Below, one piece after another: positions 1-12,239 of a DNA stretch of 64,000 nucleotides. Both the position numbers and the translations under genes were made by a program. This stretch comes from Panax quinquefolius. Taxonomy: Eukaryota; Streptophyta; Magnoliopsida; Apiales; Araliaceae. Position 1 is the first letter of the stretch. Every line of letters begins with the position of its first letter. The stretch spans positions 42,466,977 through 42,530,976 of the forward strand of contig CM035151.1 of the NCBI GenBank assembly GCA_020205615.1. Direction: 5' to 3'. Below the pieces are notes generated by a model. It searched no databases, was not told the DNA's origin, and worked only from the letters and a program-made list of their open reading frames with translations.

Positions 1-708
1 GAAACTCCTTTCTAATTTCATTCTGCCTTGGCCAAGGACTACTGGGTTGTCATTTATCGAATCACATAGGACATTTCTCTTCTTTTACTAGAAGTGGTAG
101 ATTCTTTATTGATCATACATTATCTCCATGTATGACTTATTATACCCAAGCATACCCTGTGATATACCCTTAAGGGTCTTAAGGAATAAGTTAAAGTATA
201 ACTTATCATAGATAAGATATTATGATGATCTCAAGTCCAAGGATCACTTGTACTACTATCACTACAGGAATTCCTATTGACAGGCAAGTAAAACTCCATT
301 AGGTATTCCTTAGCGAGCCACATTCAGTGAACTTATTCTCTAATAAGAACCTACATACTTGCTTTAGTGTCTCCACACAAATGATCATGACATCAATCAT
401 CCTCATCCAATGAGCAAGCAACATATGTACCAATCTATTCGGATTCACTAATCCCCAATTTAGTAATCCAACGATTGGGAACTATTTTAGTTTTAAGCTT
501 TCTAAGAATTTAGATCTCATTAGAATGATCATCGTCAATATTCTAAAAGCATTGCTTAAAACTATGAGTTTATCACATATTATAAAACAACATCATGTAG
601 ATAATTAAAAGCCTTTAATAAATTAATATTTTTTATTAATAAATGAATAAGATTATTACAAAGTATATGCTTTATCATCAAAAATGATTGGCTTGTGTGC
701 ATACTACA
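1..708 (-). mobile_element. Ty1/copia 3' LTR, truncated by window edge
   Basis: On the minus strand this block follows a copia-type polypurine tract (AAGTGGGAGATTG) and starts with TG (TGTAGTATGCACAC, plus positions 695-708). That is the usual arrangement of pol end, polypurine tract and LTR in SIRE/Tork-type Ty1/copia elements. No open frame of note lies inside. The far end of the LTR is outside the window, so its length is unknown. The 708 boundary is inferred from the TG and the adjacent tract, because the second LTR is not available for comparison. Confidence 0.65.
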
Positions 709-710
709 TT

Positions 711-723
711 CAATCTCCCACTT
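711..723 (-). other. copia polypurine tract
   Basis: The minus strand reads AAGTGGGAGATTG, the purine-rich plus-strand primer site expected immediately upstream of a Ty1/copia 3' LTR. It sits between the decayed RNase H and the LTR start near 708. Confidence 0.65.
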
Positions 724-2000
724 GCACTAAAGCCAATTGCCATGGTATCGCATACCCTTCTTCTCTAAGTGACGATTATCCTGCTGTTGGATAAGCTTCA
801 GTAAATGGATATGTAATGTTGTTCTTGAGAGTCCACTATCTCTATAGTGATTTCCCACCTTTCAATAATTCTTATAATCAAATAAAAGTGCCACAACACA
901 TGTTTAGATCCAAGATGAGACTTAGGAACTATTCCTAGTTCTGTAATGAACTTATCATCCAAATAATCAACTTGCAGCTTCATTTATAGCTATATACTTT
1001 GTCTTTATCACTAAACAAATATCTCTTTACTGTTTGGAACCTTTCCAATTTCACCGCACCACCGTTCAAGGTAACGCTTTACCTTAAAGTGGATTTTTTG
1101 TCGTCTTGGTCTGTCTGAAAAAACTTGAGTCTGTTAAGCCCTCTAGTTTTAATTCAGACCCACCATAAATATGATCACATCCTTAGTGCATGTTAAGTAC
1201 TTTAAGATGTTTTTCACTGTCTCACAGTGAACTTCTCCAGAATATGACTGATCATCATCAGGTCTTGTATATTTCATTACATACATGATTGTCACTCATG
1301 CGATCTCTCTTTTCAGGAGTCTGTGGGGACTATTAAGAGAGATACACTCCATGGCTCATCAACATGAGACATCTCTTGGAGTTTGCCATGCTAAACGACT
1401 TTAGCATCAAATGAATATACGTTCCTTGGGTTTAGTCGAGTATCCTTTTAAATCTATCTATATAGATTTTTATCCCCAATTACGATACTCTTCTCAAATC
1501 ATTCATGGATGAATGTTTAGACAACTTTATCTTTACCGATTCTAGCATTAGTATGTCATTCCTTATCCATAGTATATCAACATATAATATTAGGAATGTC
1601 ACGACACTCCCACTGACCTTTTTGTACACACTAGGTTCATTCTTATTTGTGATAAAATCAAACTCTTTTGATTTGTTTCATCAAAATGAATGTTCCATTT
1701 TGAGAAACTTGCTTCAATCCATTTCTCTGAGTGTCTAAAACTCTTACCTCATCATATGTATCTGGATCATCATCTTCTATGATACATACCTCATCATCAT
1801 CATCCATGATGAATCCATACCTCTCAGGTATCTTCGGTACTATTCCAGATTTACGATTCGGTTGTGGTACAATAGGTCTATCTACAAGTTCCTCTTATTT
1901 GACTTATAGTGTTTTGTGGTTCTTGAACACTTCAAGATTCTATTATCCTCCCACAAGTCCCTTCAATGATAAACATCTTTATCTTAGAAGGTAGCGTGTT
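724..2000 (-). pseudogene. Ty1/copia pol remnant (RT to RNase H)
   Basis: This is a decayed minus-strand pol segment of a Ty1/copia element. Around 1990-1740 it encodes the acidic stretch that precedes copia RT, including IPERYGFIMDDDDE and a following D-rich run ending TYDE. Around 1710-1690 GLKQVSQNG matches the copia GLKQASR region. Around 1400-1240 fragments resemble the MSHG and SIMYAM segments. Around 983-800 FITELGIVP and SKHVLWHFYLI match the end of RNase H. Much of the catalytic RT core is missing or scrambled: no intact YVDD was found, and the DNNGA block of RNase H is deleted. The 5' part is cut off at 2000 by the chromovirus LTR. It cannot make an enzyme. Confidence 0.75.
1996..2000. 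other. candidate target site duplication GTGTT (left copy only)
   Basis: These five bases directly precede the LTR start TGTGACG at 2001. The matching right-hand copy would lie beyond the 5' LTR of the A/B locus, which is broken at 45461 by later insertions, so this is unconfirmed. Confidence 0.3.
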
Positions 2001-2550
2001 TGTGACGCCCCCAAAATAGGTATACATCACCCATTCTGAGTTGTCAATACATGGTACAGAAACAACTACAACTTTATTATTACAACAGTAAAACTATGAG
2101 TTTAAATACAAATATTATCTTCTAGACAATATCTATACTCAAATAAATCCTCATCACATTTATTGATACATTATTTTACAAAAATGGTGAGGACTACTAA
2201 ACAATCCTTTCTAAAACCTTCATTCCATACCTCAGACTACGTACTCGTTATATTCTCGCCTCCCGAGAAGAATGGAACAAAAAAAGGAAAAGGGTGAGCT
2301 CAACTAGCTCAGTAAAGAATATTATGACTAAGATAATATACAACAAATTATCGTTAGTCTTCAACAGGGAAAAATTTAATAGAATACAATAGACAACAAA
2401 TTTTAAATCAATATTCGCAGCGAAAATAATAATTCATTAGAAGAGTTAAGTAGAGAATGCAAACTACTATCTTCTATGTATGAATTTAAAAGTTCATCGT
2501 CTATCTTTTATCCCTGTAACAACAATCCATAAACATCTGGAATCAAATAT

Positions 2551-2744
2551 TCATCTTTGCACTACAGGCCAAAGATATTCATCAGTTGGTCATGTTCATT
2601 TAAACACCTGTTCATCTTTGCACTACGGGCCAAAGATATTAATCAGTCGGTCATGTTCATCTCAACACTTGTTCATCTTTGCACTACAGGCCAAAGATAT
2701 TCTTCAGAAATCATTCATCTTTGCACTACAGGCCAAAGATATTC
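2551..2744. repeat. LTR minisatellite, CATCTTTGCACTACRGGCCA type, 4 copies
   Basis: Four copies of a roughly 30 bp core (TCATCTTTGCACTACAGGCC followed by AAAGATATTC) start near 2551, 2612, 2673 and 2715. The first copies are separated by about 30 bp of TTGGTCATGTTCATYTCAAC-like spacer. The same block recurs in LTR B and in all four array LTRs, so it is a family-level LTR component. Confidence 0.85.
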
Positions 2745-3056
2745 AATAATATCATCATTTAAGACTGAGGATGATGAAAAATATTTTTAAAGAAACGAAT
2801 CCAGTGAAACAAAATGACAAGGATTAAGGATTAAGGATTCGTACTTTGTTTTATCCATGTTCAAAAATACCTCAAAATAATCATAGTGGTGTAAAATTCA
2901 AGAATGATCAAAACATGGATACAATCAAAGCTAGTATCCAGAATAGATATTTTGGACAAAAAGAAGAAATTTTATTTTTCGATGAATAGTGCTTGATATC
3001 GTGAATAATAACTCTCACACCAAAAGATAGAAATTCCACAAAAAAACATTTTCACG

Positions 3057-3129
3057 CTTCATGAATAGTACTCGTGAATAGTAACTCATGAATAGTAACT
3101 CGTGAATAGTAACTCATGAATAGTAACCC
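3057..3129. repeat. GTGAATAGTAACTC short tandem repeats in LTR A
   Basis: Five consecutive units of about 14-15 bp (ATGAATAGTACTC / GTGAATAGTAACTC) lie here. Homologous blocks occur in LTR B and in the array LTRs. Confidence 0.85.
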
Positions 3130-3406
3130 CGACATGAAAAAGTTCCAAATTTGATAAAAAGTTCCAACCAATATTTCAAAGATAATGATATTGAAGAAAT
3201 AATATCATTTGAGAAGAAAATAACATCCCTTACCTCAAAGAATCGATTGCTTGGAAGGAAAGATCTAAGTGATGTTTGAATGAAACTTGTACTTTGAATA
3301 AAGAACTCTCAAAGTATCTAAATACTCACAAAATACGCTCAATAATATAGAGAGAGAGAGAGAGAAAAAACTTTGTTTCGGTGTGATTTTCAATTCTAAT
3401 TTAGCC

Positions 3407-3419
3407 CTCTATTTATAGG
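3407..3419 (-). promoter_or_regulatory. TATA box of LTR A
   Basis: The minus strand reads CCTATAAATAGAG, a canonical plant TATA box. It is placed upstream of the conserved GAAAATCACACC tract found at the same spot in the related LTRs. It probably marks the start of R in the LTR. No transcript evidence is available. Confidence 0.6.
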
Positions 3420-4643
3420 AAAATGTTAGCCTACCAAGCAGACTTGACTGCCTTGCTACGATGGCTTTACCCGCTACTATTGCCACCCACCACATTTGAA
3501 ATAAAATTCAGCACATTTTTTTTCACCAACCACAAGTGGGGCCCACTCAATTCTAGAATTTTCCACCAAAATCAATTATAACCCTACTTTCCTAATCAAA
3601 CACCTCTTAAAATTTATAACAAATCATTCGCTCATTTTAATTCGCTCAAAATTTGTAGACATATACTCAACTTATATATGTATAACATATCCAAAAATCG
3701 CAACGATCCAACGGTCAGATTAAAAATTATAACTCACGCAATATATCGTAAAAATACTGATTTGATTTTTAATACCTCCATTCCGACAAAAAATACTGAT
3801 AAAACACCTCAACATTAAATCCTTCAATTATAACCACATATAATAAATAAATCCATCATTTATATCCATATCAAATAAATATTTTCTTATCATATAAATC
3901 AATAATTAATTATTCCCAAATAATATTACAGAATCACAATTATGACAACCAGGCAGTTCCTAGGAAAGAGGGGGCTTTCCAATAAGGATCTCTCCTTCTT
4001 CGTCAAGCGATTAGGTGACCAAACCTCTCCTTAGACAGAACTTTCTAGACATTGCCAATAATGTTATCTAATAATATTATTCAAATAATATGAATTATTG
4101 ATCTGATAATGGGAAATATTGTGCAGTGACAATTATTGAAACAGCAATAATATAAAATACCAACGCAAAGAATTATTGAATCAATAAAATAAAATACTAA
4201 ATAAGAATTCTTCGTAATAATTATTGAGTAGTGCCTTCTTACGTAAGGATCAATAATTGATGCAATACCGTGTGCTACTGTTCAACAACGCGTATTAGTG
4301 TGTTTTAACCACCGGGTATTCCAACAAAGATAATTGAATAATAATTACGCTATTTTTAAACAACTTATATTTGTCGTTTTCCTCATCCAATCGCTTTCAA
4401 GTTATGGGGCCACACACATGGTCTTGCAGGTCAAATGCATTTAATATTCCCCGACAAAGATTTAATATTCCACGACCAAACGAATATTCCCAGACAAAAA
4501 TGAATATTTTATAACCACTTGCTTATTTTGAAATATTTGCGTGATTTTACCCTAACTATCCACATTAATCAAATCAACCCTTACTATTTCAAAATAATAA
4601 ATAAAGGAAATTCCTTTTATTTAAAAAATTTCGAGGTCTTACA

Positions 4644-4655
4644 ACCTCCCTCCTT
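4644..4655 (-). other. Polypurine tract of copy A
   Basis: The minus strand AAGGAGGGAGGT abuts the 3' LTR start TGTAAGACC. This is the expected plus-strand primer site of a Ty3/gypsy element. Confidence 0.75.
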
Positions 4656-5950
4656 ATGAAATTTCGTCCTCGAATTGACGTCGACGCACTCAGTGTTTCA
4701 AAAGGTGAGGATACCTCGCTTTCATTTCCGCTTTCCAATTCCCGTGTCATTTCCTCTATAGCATGATTCCTCCACAAAACTTTAACTTGTGGTATGACCT
4801 TTCATGCGCAGTAGGACATGCTCCTTCCTATCCAAAATCTTGACAGTACCTCCTCATACATTAAGTCTTCTACTATCTCGTCCGTTCTAACTCTATAACG
4901 TGGTTCGGTCTTTCACATATTTACGAAGTACGATATGTGAAACACATGATGAACACGAGACATACTTGGAGGTAACGCAAGTCTATAGGCTACATTTCCT
5001 ACTCGGTCAAGAATTTGAAATGGACCAATAAATCGTGGATTGAGCTTTCCTCTCTTCCCAAATCTTGTAACTCCTTCCATGGAGCAACTCATAATAATAC
5101 ATGATCCCTACACTAAATTCCACGTCCTTTCGATGAAGATCTGCATAACTCTTTTTGTCGATCTTGTGCCGCTTTGTATACGTTGTCGAATCATTTGGAT
5201 CTTTTCGGTAGTCATACGTATTTAACTCGGGTCCCAACAATGTTGCTTCACCCACCTCATCCCAACATATTGAGAACGACATTTTCGTCCATATAATGCT
5301 TGAATGGAGCCACACCTATACTTGCTCGATAACTGTTGTTGTAGGAGAATTCCACCAATGGTAAATACTTATCCCAACCGCCTTTGAAGTCTAGGACACG
5401 AGTCTTAATAAATCTTCAAGAGTTTGAATAGTCCTCTCGATTGTCCGTCTGCTTGGGGATGGTATGCGAACTAAATCGCAAATCTGTGCTCCATAGCTTT
5501 TTGCAAGCTAACCCAAAATCTTGAAGTGAATCTTGGGTCACGATCCGAAACTATGGATACAGTGCATGCCATGCAACCTCACAATCTCATTTACGTACAT
5601 ACTAGCAAAGACGTTCAAGGAAATAAGTCTCCGTATCGGCAAAGAAATGAGCGATTTGGTTAATCTATCAACAATAACCCAAATAGCATTGATGCCTTGA
5701 GAAACCGTAGGAAGACCCGTAAACGAAATCCATGGTAATGTGTTCCCACTTCCATTCCGGAATCTCAAGTGGTTGCAACGGACCCTTAGGTACTAGATGC
5801 TCCGCCTTTACACGCTTGACAAGTTAAACACATTGAGATAAACTTTGCAATCTCTCTTCATATTGTTCCACCAAAATGTATGTCAAGATCACGATACATT
5901 TTAGTACTTCCGTGATGGATTACAAATGGTGTATTGTGTGTGCCTCCATC
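4656..5950 (-). pseudogene. Copy A integrase with GPY/F and chromodomain-like tail, decayed
   Basis: Minus-strand fragments in several frames cover an integrase. The H2C2 zinc-binding region lies near 5950-5800, followed by DRLTKS and NEIVRLHGM in the catalytic core (5768-5540), CWDEVGEATLLGPEL (about 5275-5230), the GPY/F region near 5070-4990, and the C-terminal tail with WRNHAIEEMTRELES near 4775-4735. Many indels and stops break it, including in the core: the segment around the second catalytic Asp is frameshifted. The enzyme would have inserted the cDNA. The tail resembles chromodomains of Del/Tekay elements that bind silent chromatin. Confidence 0.8.
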
Positions 5951-6620
5951 ATAATCTTGTTCTTCAAATCGAGTCGTTAGGAACACAAAGTCTAGAGTGG
6001 ACTCAAGTATTCCTTCTTCATCAATTCTCGCTTAGAATAGCTCCTTCTTGTACTTTCTTCTTCATACGATCAGCTCCAATGCCTGGGGCTTGAGCAACCT
6101 TAACTTTTTCTATTAAAGTTGGCTCTATGCATATACTTGACATCATCGCACTCTGCTTCTCGCATATGATCTTCTACTCAATGCGTCATTTACCACGTTA
6201 AACTTTACCGGGATGGTATTGAATAGTGTGGTCGTAGTCTTTCAATAGTTCGAGCCAAAGTCATTGCCAGATGTTGAGTTCTTTTTGAGTGAAGAAATAT
6301 TTAAGGCTTTTATGGTCCGAATATATCTCCACTTTCTCCCCATATAGATAGTGCCTCCATATCTTTAGCAGAAACGATCACGCTAACTCTAGATCATGAG
6401 TAGGATAATTCCTCTCATACTCTTTAAGTTGTCGCGAGGCATAGGCTATGACTTTCCCACGTTGCATGAAAACACATCCTAACCCTTTGCTCAAGCATCG
6501 TCAGAGATAACAAATCCATCCGAACCATATGGTATTGTTAGAACAGTCTTAAAATAAGTCTCCTCTTAAGCTCTTGGAAACTCTTCTCGCATTCTTCATT
6601 CCAAACGAATTTTGTATCCT
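5951..6620 (-). pseudogene. Copy A RNase H and linker, decayed
   Basis: On the minus strand this holds the degenerate Ty3/gypsy RNase H between RT and integrase. Remnants of the [16 protein letters not shown] stretch are visible near 6460-6395, the W-H-YLYG stretch near 6360-6340, and the ADAL-type motif near 6195-6180. The region of the catalytic TDHKSL motif near 6320-6300 is altered. Several frameshifts make it non-functional. 5951-6170 is the linker to the integrase zinc finger. Confidence 0.7.
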
Positions 6621-7385
6621 TCCGAGTTAGGCGAAGTTAATGGAGTAGCGATTCGAGAAAACCCTTCCACGAATCTCCGATAATAACCAAATAAGCCCAA
6701 AAAAGCTACGTACTTGATCCACCGACTTGGTTGCTCCTAACTTTGTATTGCTTCAATCTTCACCGGATCAACAAATACTCCATGTTTCGACACCATCGTG
6801 CCCAAGGAATGCTACTTCCTCAAGCCGAACTCGCATTTCTTTAATTTGGCATATAGTTTGTTTTCACGAAGCCTTTGGAGTACCAAATTCAAATGGTGCT
6901 CATGATCTTCACGACTTTTGGAATATATAAGGATGTCATCAATAAAGACAACAACAAAAACCGATCCAAATATTCCTTGAATACTCGGTTCATCATATCC
7001 ATGAAAGCCATGGGAGCATTAGTTAGTCCGAAAGACATGACTAAGAATTCATAATGCCCATACCGAGTTCTCAGAAGGCGCTTTGGAATATCCTCGCCTA
7101 ATCTTCACCGATGATATCCGAATCGAAGATCGATTTTTGAAAAGAATTGTGCCCTTTCAATCGGTCAAACAAGTCATCAATACGAGGTAGAGGATACCTA
7201 TTCTTGATGGTGACATGGTTCAATTCCCGATAGTCAATACAAAAGTCGCATACTCCCGCCTCTTTCTTCTTTACAAATAAAACAGAGCACCCCAAGGAGA
7301 TGTACTAGATTTAATGAAACCGATGTCCAACAATTCCTCGTAGTTGGACCTTTAACTCCTGAAGTTCAATAGGAGCCATTCGATA
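6621..7385 (-). pseudogene. Copy A reverse transcriptase, decayed
   Basis: A Ty3/gypsy reverse transcriptase in fragments. LFVKKKE and [20 protein letters not shown] lie at about 7280-7190. The catalytic box [10 protein letters not shown] is still readable at about 6955-6926. The thumb region ([11 protein letters not shown] type) lies near 6690-6640. The stretch between the PLPR and MSFGLTNAP motifs is frameshifted: [12 protein letters not shown] replaces the usual FFSKIDL segment. Confidence 0.8.
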
Positions 7386-7975
7386 TGGGGTTTTAGAAAT
7401 GGGCTTTGTACCAGTTCAAGATCAATAAAGAATTCAACTTCACGCTACGGGGTAGGCCGGAAGTTCTTGAAATACGTCGGAAAGTCAATAACAACAGAAT
7501 ATTATTCAAATTTGACGTGTCTTTATTCAAATCCATAACATGGGCTAAGAAAGCTTCACATCCGTTTTTCAATAAACGAATAGCTTTATGATTAGATATG
7601 ATAGTGATTGATTTTAATGGTTTAGTTGCTTGAATTCGTACAACCTTACGAAAATAATCAATTTTGGCATGATGAGTAGTTAACCAATCAATTCCTAAAA
7701 TCACATCAAAAGCAAGTATCTTTAAAGAGATAAGGTCAACAAGTAAGGTGATGGTGCCAACTTGAATCAAACAAGATTTATAAACAGTGGATGTGATGAA
7801 AGTTTCTCCAAATGGAGTTTCCACAGATAGGTCAAAGTCTAATTTCTCCGGAGTCAAGTTTAAATGTTGAGCACATGCAGGAGAGATAAATGAATGGGTA
7901 GCACCGGTATTAAGTAAGGTATAAACTTCACAAGAATTTATAAATAGCTTACCCGTGATCACCTCGTTTGGGTTC
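7386..7975 (-). pseudogene. Copy A aspartic protease with Asn in place of catalytic Asp
   Basis: A 189-codon open stretch (7962-7393) covers the retropepsin-like protease upstream of RT. It begins MITGKLFINSCEVYTLL, and the active site reads NTGATHSF where the family has DTGxTHSF, so the catalytic Asp is replaced by Asn. The downstream DVILGIDWL motif is intact. The C-terminal end is frameshifted before RT. In the parent element it would cleave the Gag-Pol polyprotein. With the Asn change this copy would not cleave. Confidence 0.82.
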
Positions 7976-8449
<474 letters not shown>

Positions 8450-8451
8450 CG

Positions 8452-8464
8452 CTCCCCTCCTTAT
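8452..8464 (-). other. Polypurine tract of copy B without an adjacent LTR
   Basis: The minus strand AAGGAGGGGAG is the tract that elsewhere directly touches the TGTAAGACC start of the 3' LTR. Here it runs into gag of copy A instead, so the 3' LTR of copy B has been lost. Confidence 0.65.
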
Positions 8465-9780
8465 TTAATTTCGTCCTCGAAATTAACGTACGTACCTGGT
8501 GTTTCAAAAAGTTGAGGATACCTCGCTTTCATTTCTGATTCCAACTCCCAGGTCATTTTCTCAATAGCATGGTTCCTCCATAAAACTTTAACTTATGGTA
8601 TAACCTTTGTGCGTATGACATGCTCCTTCTTATCCAAGATCTTGACATGTACCTCCTCGTACGTTAAATCTTCGGCTATCTCATCTGGTTCTAACTCAAT
8701 AATATGGTTTGGGTCTTTCACATATTTATGAAGCACAGATATGTGAAAAATATTATGAACACGAGACATGCTTGGAGGTAATGTGAGTCTATAGGCCACT
8801 TTTCCTACTCGGTCAAGAATCTCAAATGGACCAACATATCGTGGATTTAGCTTTCCTCTCTTCCCGAATCTTGTAACTCCCTTCCATGGAGCAACACGTA
8901 ATAATACATGATCCCCAATATTAAATTCCATGTCCTTTCGATAAAGATCCGCATAACTCTTTTGTCAATCCTATGCCATTTGTATACGTTGTCGGATTAT
9001 TTGGATCTTCTCTATAGTCATACGTACCAACTCTGGTCCCAACAATGTTGCTTCACCCACCTCATCCCAACATACTGGAGAGCGACACTTTCTTCCATAC
9101 AATTCTTCGAATGGAGCCACAACTATACTTGCCTGATAACTGTTGTTGTAGGAGAATTCCACCAATGGTAAGTACTTATCCCAACTCCCTTTGAAGTCTA
9201 GAACATAAAGTTTCAATAGATCTTCAAGAGTTTGAATAGTCCTTTCCGATTGCCCGTCCGTTTGAGGATGATATGACGAACTGAATCGTAAATCCGTGCC
9301 CATAGCTTTTTGCAAACTAACCTAAAATTGTGAAGTGAATCTTAGGTATCAATCAGAAACTATGGATACTGGCATACCATGCAATCTCACAATCTCATTT
9401 ATATACATACGAGCAAGGCGTTCAAGTGAATAAGTCTCCCATATCGGCAAGAAATGAGCAGACTTGGTTAATCTATCAACAATAACCCAAATCGCATCTA
9501 TGCCTTGATAAACCTTGGGAAGACCCGTAACAAAATCCATGGTACTGTATTCCCACTTCTATTTCAGAATCTCAAGTGGTTGCAATAGACCATTTGGCAC
9601 TTGATGCTCCGACTTTACACGTTGACAAGTTAAACACCTCGAGTAAACTCCGCGATCTCTCTCTTCATATTGCTCCCACCAAAATGTATGTCGAAGATCA
9701 TGCTACATTTTAGTACTCCCAAGATGGATTGCAAATGGTTTGTTGTGTGCCTCCATCATGATTCTATGCTTCAAGTCAGA
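8465..9780 (-). pseudogene. Copy B integrase, GPY/F and chromodomain-like tail
   Basis: Integrase on the minus strand. The zinc-binding region (HLGSTKM ...) ends the open stretch 10131-9703. The core carries DFVTGLPKV and [12 protein letters not shown], and SIVSD (9540-9349) holds the second catalytic Asp. [13 protein letters not shown] (9315-8971) holds the region of the catalytic Glu. The open stretch 8931-8593 carries [16 protein letters not shown] (GPY/F) and [14 protein letters not shown] of the chromodomain-like tail. Frameshifts separate these pieces. It is better preserved than copy A. Confidence 0.83.
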
Positions 9781-10534
9781 ATTGTTAGGAATGCAAAGTC
9801 CAGAGTTAACTCGAAGTATTCCTTCTTCATCCATTCTTACTTCTAGAATAACACCTTCTTGTACTTTCTTCTTCATACGCATCAACTTTGGGTTTGTGGC
9901 TTGAGCAGCTGTAACTTTATCGATTAAAGTCGGTTCTACTCGTATATTTGATATCATCACGTGGGTACTTGGATCCTTTAACTCTACCTCCATTCTTTGT
10001 AAGTTGTATAAAATGGGTCTTTGTGTTAATAACATCGCATTCGTACCCGCATAAGATCTTCTACTCAATGTGTCAACTACCACATTTATTTTTCCAGGAT
10101 GATATTGAATGGTATGGTCATAATCTTTCAACAGCTCGAGCCAACGTCATTGCCGCATGTTGAGTTCCTTTTGGGTGAAGAAATATTTGAGGCTTTTATG
10201 ATCCATATAAATCTCCATTTTCTCCCCATATAGGTAGTGTCTCCAGATCTTCAACGCGAAAACGACTGCTGCCAACTCTAGATCATGAGTTGGATAATTC
10301 TTCTCATATTCTTTGAGTTGTCGCGAGGCATAGCCTATGACTTTCCCATGTTACATGATAACACATCCTAATAACCCTTTGCTCGAAGCATCGCTATAGA
10401 TAACAAATCCATCCGAACCAGATGGTATTGTCAGAACAGGTGCCGAAATGAGTCTCCTCTTGAGGTCTTGGAAACTCTTCTCGCATTCCTCGCTCAATAC
10501 GAATTTTTTATTTTTCTGAGTCAGCTGAGTTAAC
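9781..10534 (-). pseudogene. Copy B RNase H, 3' side of a split pol
   Basis: RNase H and the tail of RT thumb on the minus strand. VVVDTLSRRSY (10098-10066 region) is the C-terminal motif. The ASRQLKEYE block lies near 10330-10300, and the SDGFVIY region near 10410-10390. The frame stops near 10150 and elsewhere. The gene is cut at 10534 by the solo LTR S1 and resumes at 13029. Confidence 0.78.
10530..10534. other. Target site duplication TTAAC, left copy
   Basis: TTAAC at 10530-10534 is repeated at 13029-13033, exactly flanking the solo LTR S1. Removing the LTR and one copy restores a continuous RT/RNase H sequence that matches the uninterrupted copies C and D. Confidence 0.92.
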
Positions 10535-11569
10535 TATGACGCCCCCAAAATTAGGTATACATCACCCATCTTGAGTCGCCAAATACATGGTACATAATTC
10601 AAATACAACTGTCATGTACAATACGACAAAACATAAACTGTGAGTTTGAATACAAATATTGTCTACTAGAGAGTATACAAACTCAAAAGGAGTCATCATT
10701 ACAATTATTATCACACTATTTCACAGAATAGTGAGGACTACTAATGCACCATCTAGGACCATCACTCCGTTCCCCGACTCATTCTAGCTGTATTCTCATT
10801 TCCTGAAGAGAACAATGAAAGAAAGGGTGAGCTCAACTAGCCCAGTAAGAAATATTATGACTAAGATAATGCAGAATAAATTATCATTAGCCTTAAACAG
10901 TGTTAAACTGATACAATATAACAAACATCAAGTTTAACTGCAGCGGAATAAGCAATCCATTAAAAGAGTTAAGTAGAGAATAAAATGTACTATCTTTTAT
11001 GATTTAAAAGGTTTTTCATCACTTTTATCGCTGGAACTCAGCTTAATAAATAATCCACATCATCGAATCACCCCTGCACTACGGCCAAGGATATTCTTTA
11101 GTATCACGACCACAATTATCCATGCACTACGGGACAAGAATATTTGTGTATTCATTAATGGTCATGATCATGCCAACAACTGTCCATCAATGCACTATGG
11201 GACAATGAGGACTTTTACCACATCATTTGTAACATTACTACCATGATTACAAGAATAATCCCTGGTCATAATCATACCAAGTCCATCTATGCACTACAGG
11301 CCACAGATGACTTTCAAAAAATATAAATATGAGGATGATGACAATTATATAAGAATTCAATAAAACAAGTTCAAGAATTAATTTGTCCAAGAACCAATAA
11401 CGTCCAAATTGTTAACATGATACTGCCTTGTAGAGTAAAATTCAAGAATGCTCACAAGAATATTTCTATGAAAAGATACTGGATGAAGCCCAATTATCAA
11501 GGATATTCCACTAATTTCATGGAATATAGAAGTCAAAACTTTAACCAACTGAGTATAATAAAGAATGGA

Positions 11570-12010
11570 ATAACAAAAGAAATCACCATGCATGCGGTAC
11601 TTGTGATAGATTAAAGTTATTCCAACGAATACAAAATAACGGAACCAGTGTCAAAGTAAATTGCACCGGCAAACGAGATGTTCCAACGAATAATAAAGAA
11701 TGGAATAACAATGAAATTGCCATGCATGCGTTGTATTGCGCAGAGACAAAGTTATTCCAACGAGAATACTAATAAGGATTAAATCAGTCCCATGAAAACG
11801 CATGCATGAGGATATTCCAAATGTAATAATAATAAAGATGAACCAGTCCGACGCGTAAAAGCATGCATAAGATATTCCAATGTAATAATAAAGATTTTAA
11901 TCGAGTCCCAGCGTAAAACGCCATGCATGTGATATTCCAAATGTAATAGTAAAGACGGAATAATAGAAGAATGTCACCAAGTATAGGGTAGCTCATGATA
12001 CAAAGTTATT
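11570..12010. repeat. Type II LTR tandem repeat block (S1)
   Basis: About seven imperfect units of roughly 55-70 bp. Each contains a TATTCCAAYGTAATAATAAA core followed by a CATGCATG-containing half (for example AAACGCATGCATG). Homologous blocks lie in the C, middle, D and S2 LTRs with different copy numbers, which explains much of their length difference. Confidence 0.75.
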
Positions 12011-12225
12011 CCAATGTAATAATAAAGAAGGAATAACATAAGTTCTCTTCACGAATACAAAAGAATAACACCCCTTACGAGTACAACAAATAATATTCCC
12101 TATCTTAAGAAGAAGAGTACTGGATATATAAGTAGTGAAGTAGCAGAATACTTTCTTTTTTCTCTCTATAGTTTATCTCTCTAGAGTTTCAGTGAATTCG
12201 TAAGAAAATAATGAAGGAATGAGCT

Positions 12226-12239
12226 TCTATTTATAGAAA
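12226..12239 (-). promoter_or_regulatory. TATA box of solo LTR S1
   Basis: The minus strand reads TTCTATAAATAGAA, a canonical TATA element. It sits in the same place as in the other LTRs, upstream of the CTCTCTATAG-rich leader. Confidence 0.55.

Larger units (their letters stand above)
2001..4643 (-). mobile_element. Chromovirus LTR A (3' LTR of copy A)
   Basis: Read on the minus strand, this 2.64 kb LTR starts TGTAAGACCTCG (4643) and ends GGGGGCGTCACA (2001), so it has TG...CA ends. The polypurine tract and pol of copy A follow at 4644, making it the 3' LTR. It carries a TATA box near 3410, a short GA run (about 3349-3366), a minisatellite at 2551-2744 and GAATAGTA repeats at 3057-3129. Its subfamily matches LTR B (37969) and the array LTRs: all share the opening motif CCATTCTGAGT and the same minisatellite. 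It differs from the C/D type in its internal repeats. Confidence 0.88.

Noticed and set aside
2480..2790. Open frames with periodic peptides (FALQAKDI / LHYGPKIF types), also in the array LTRs
   Set aside because: All three plus-strand frames stay open simply because the minisatellite unit lacks stops. They lie antisense to the LTR and are not conserved as protein.
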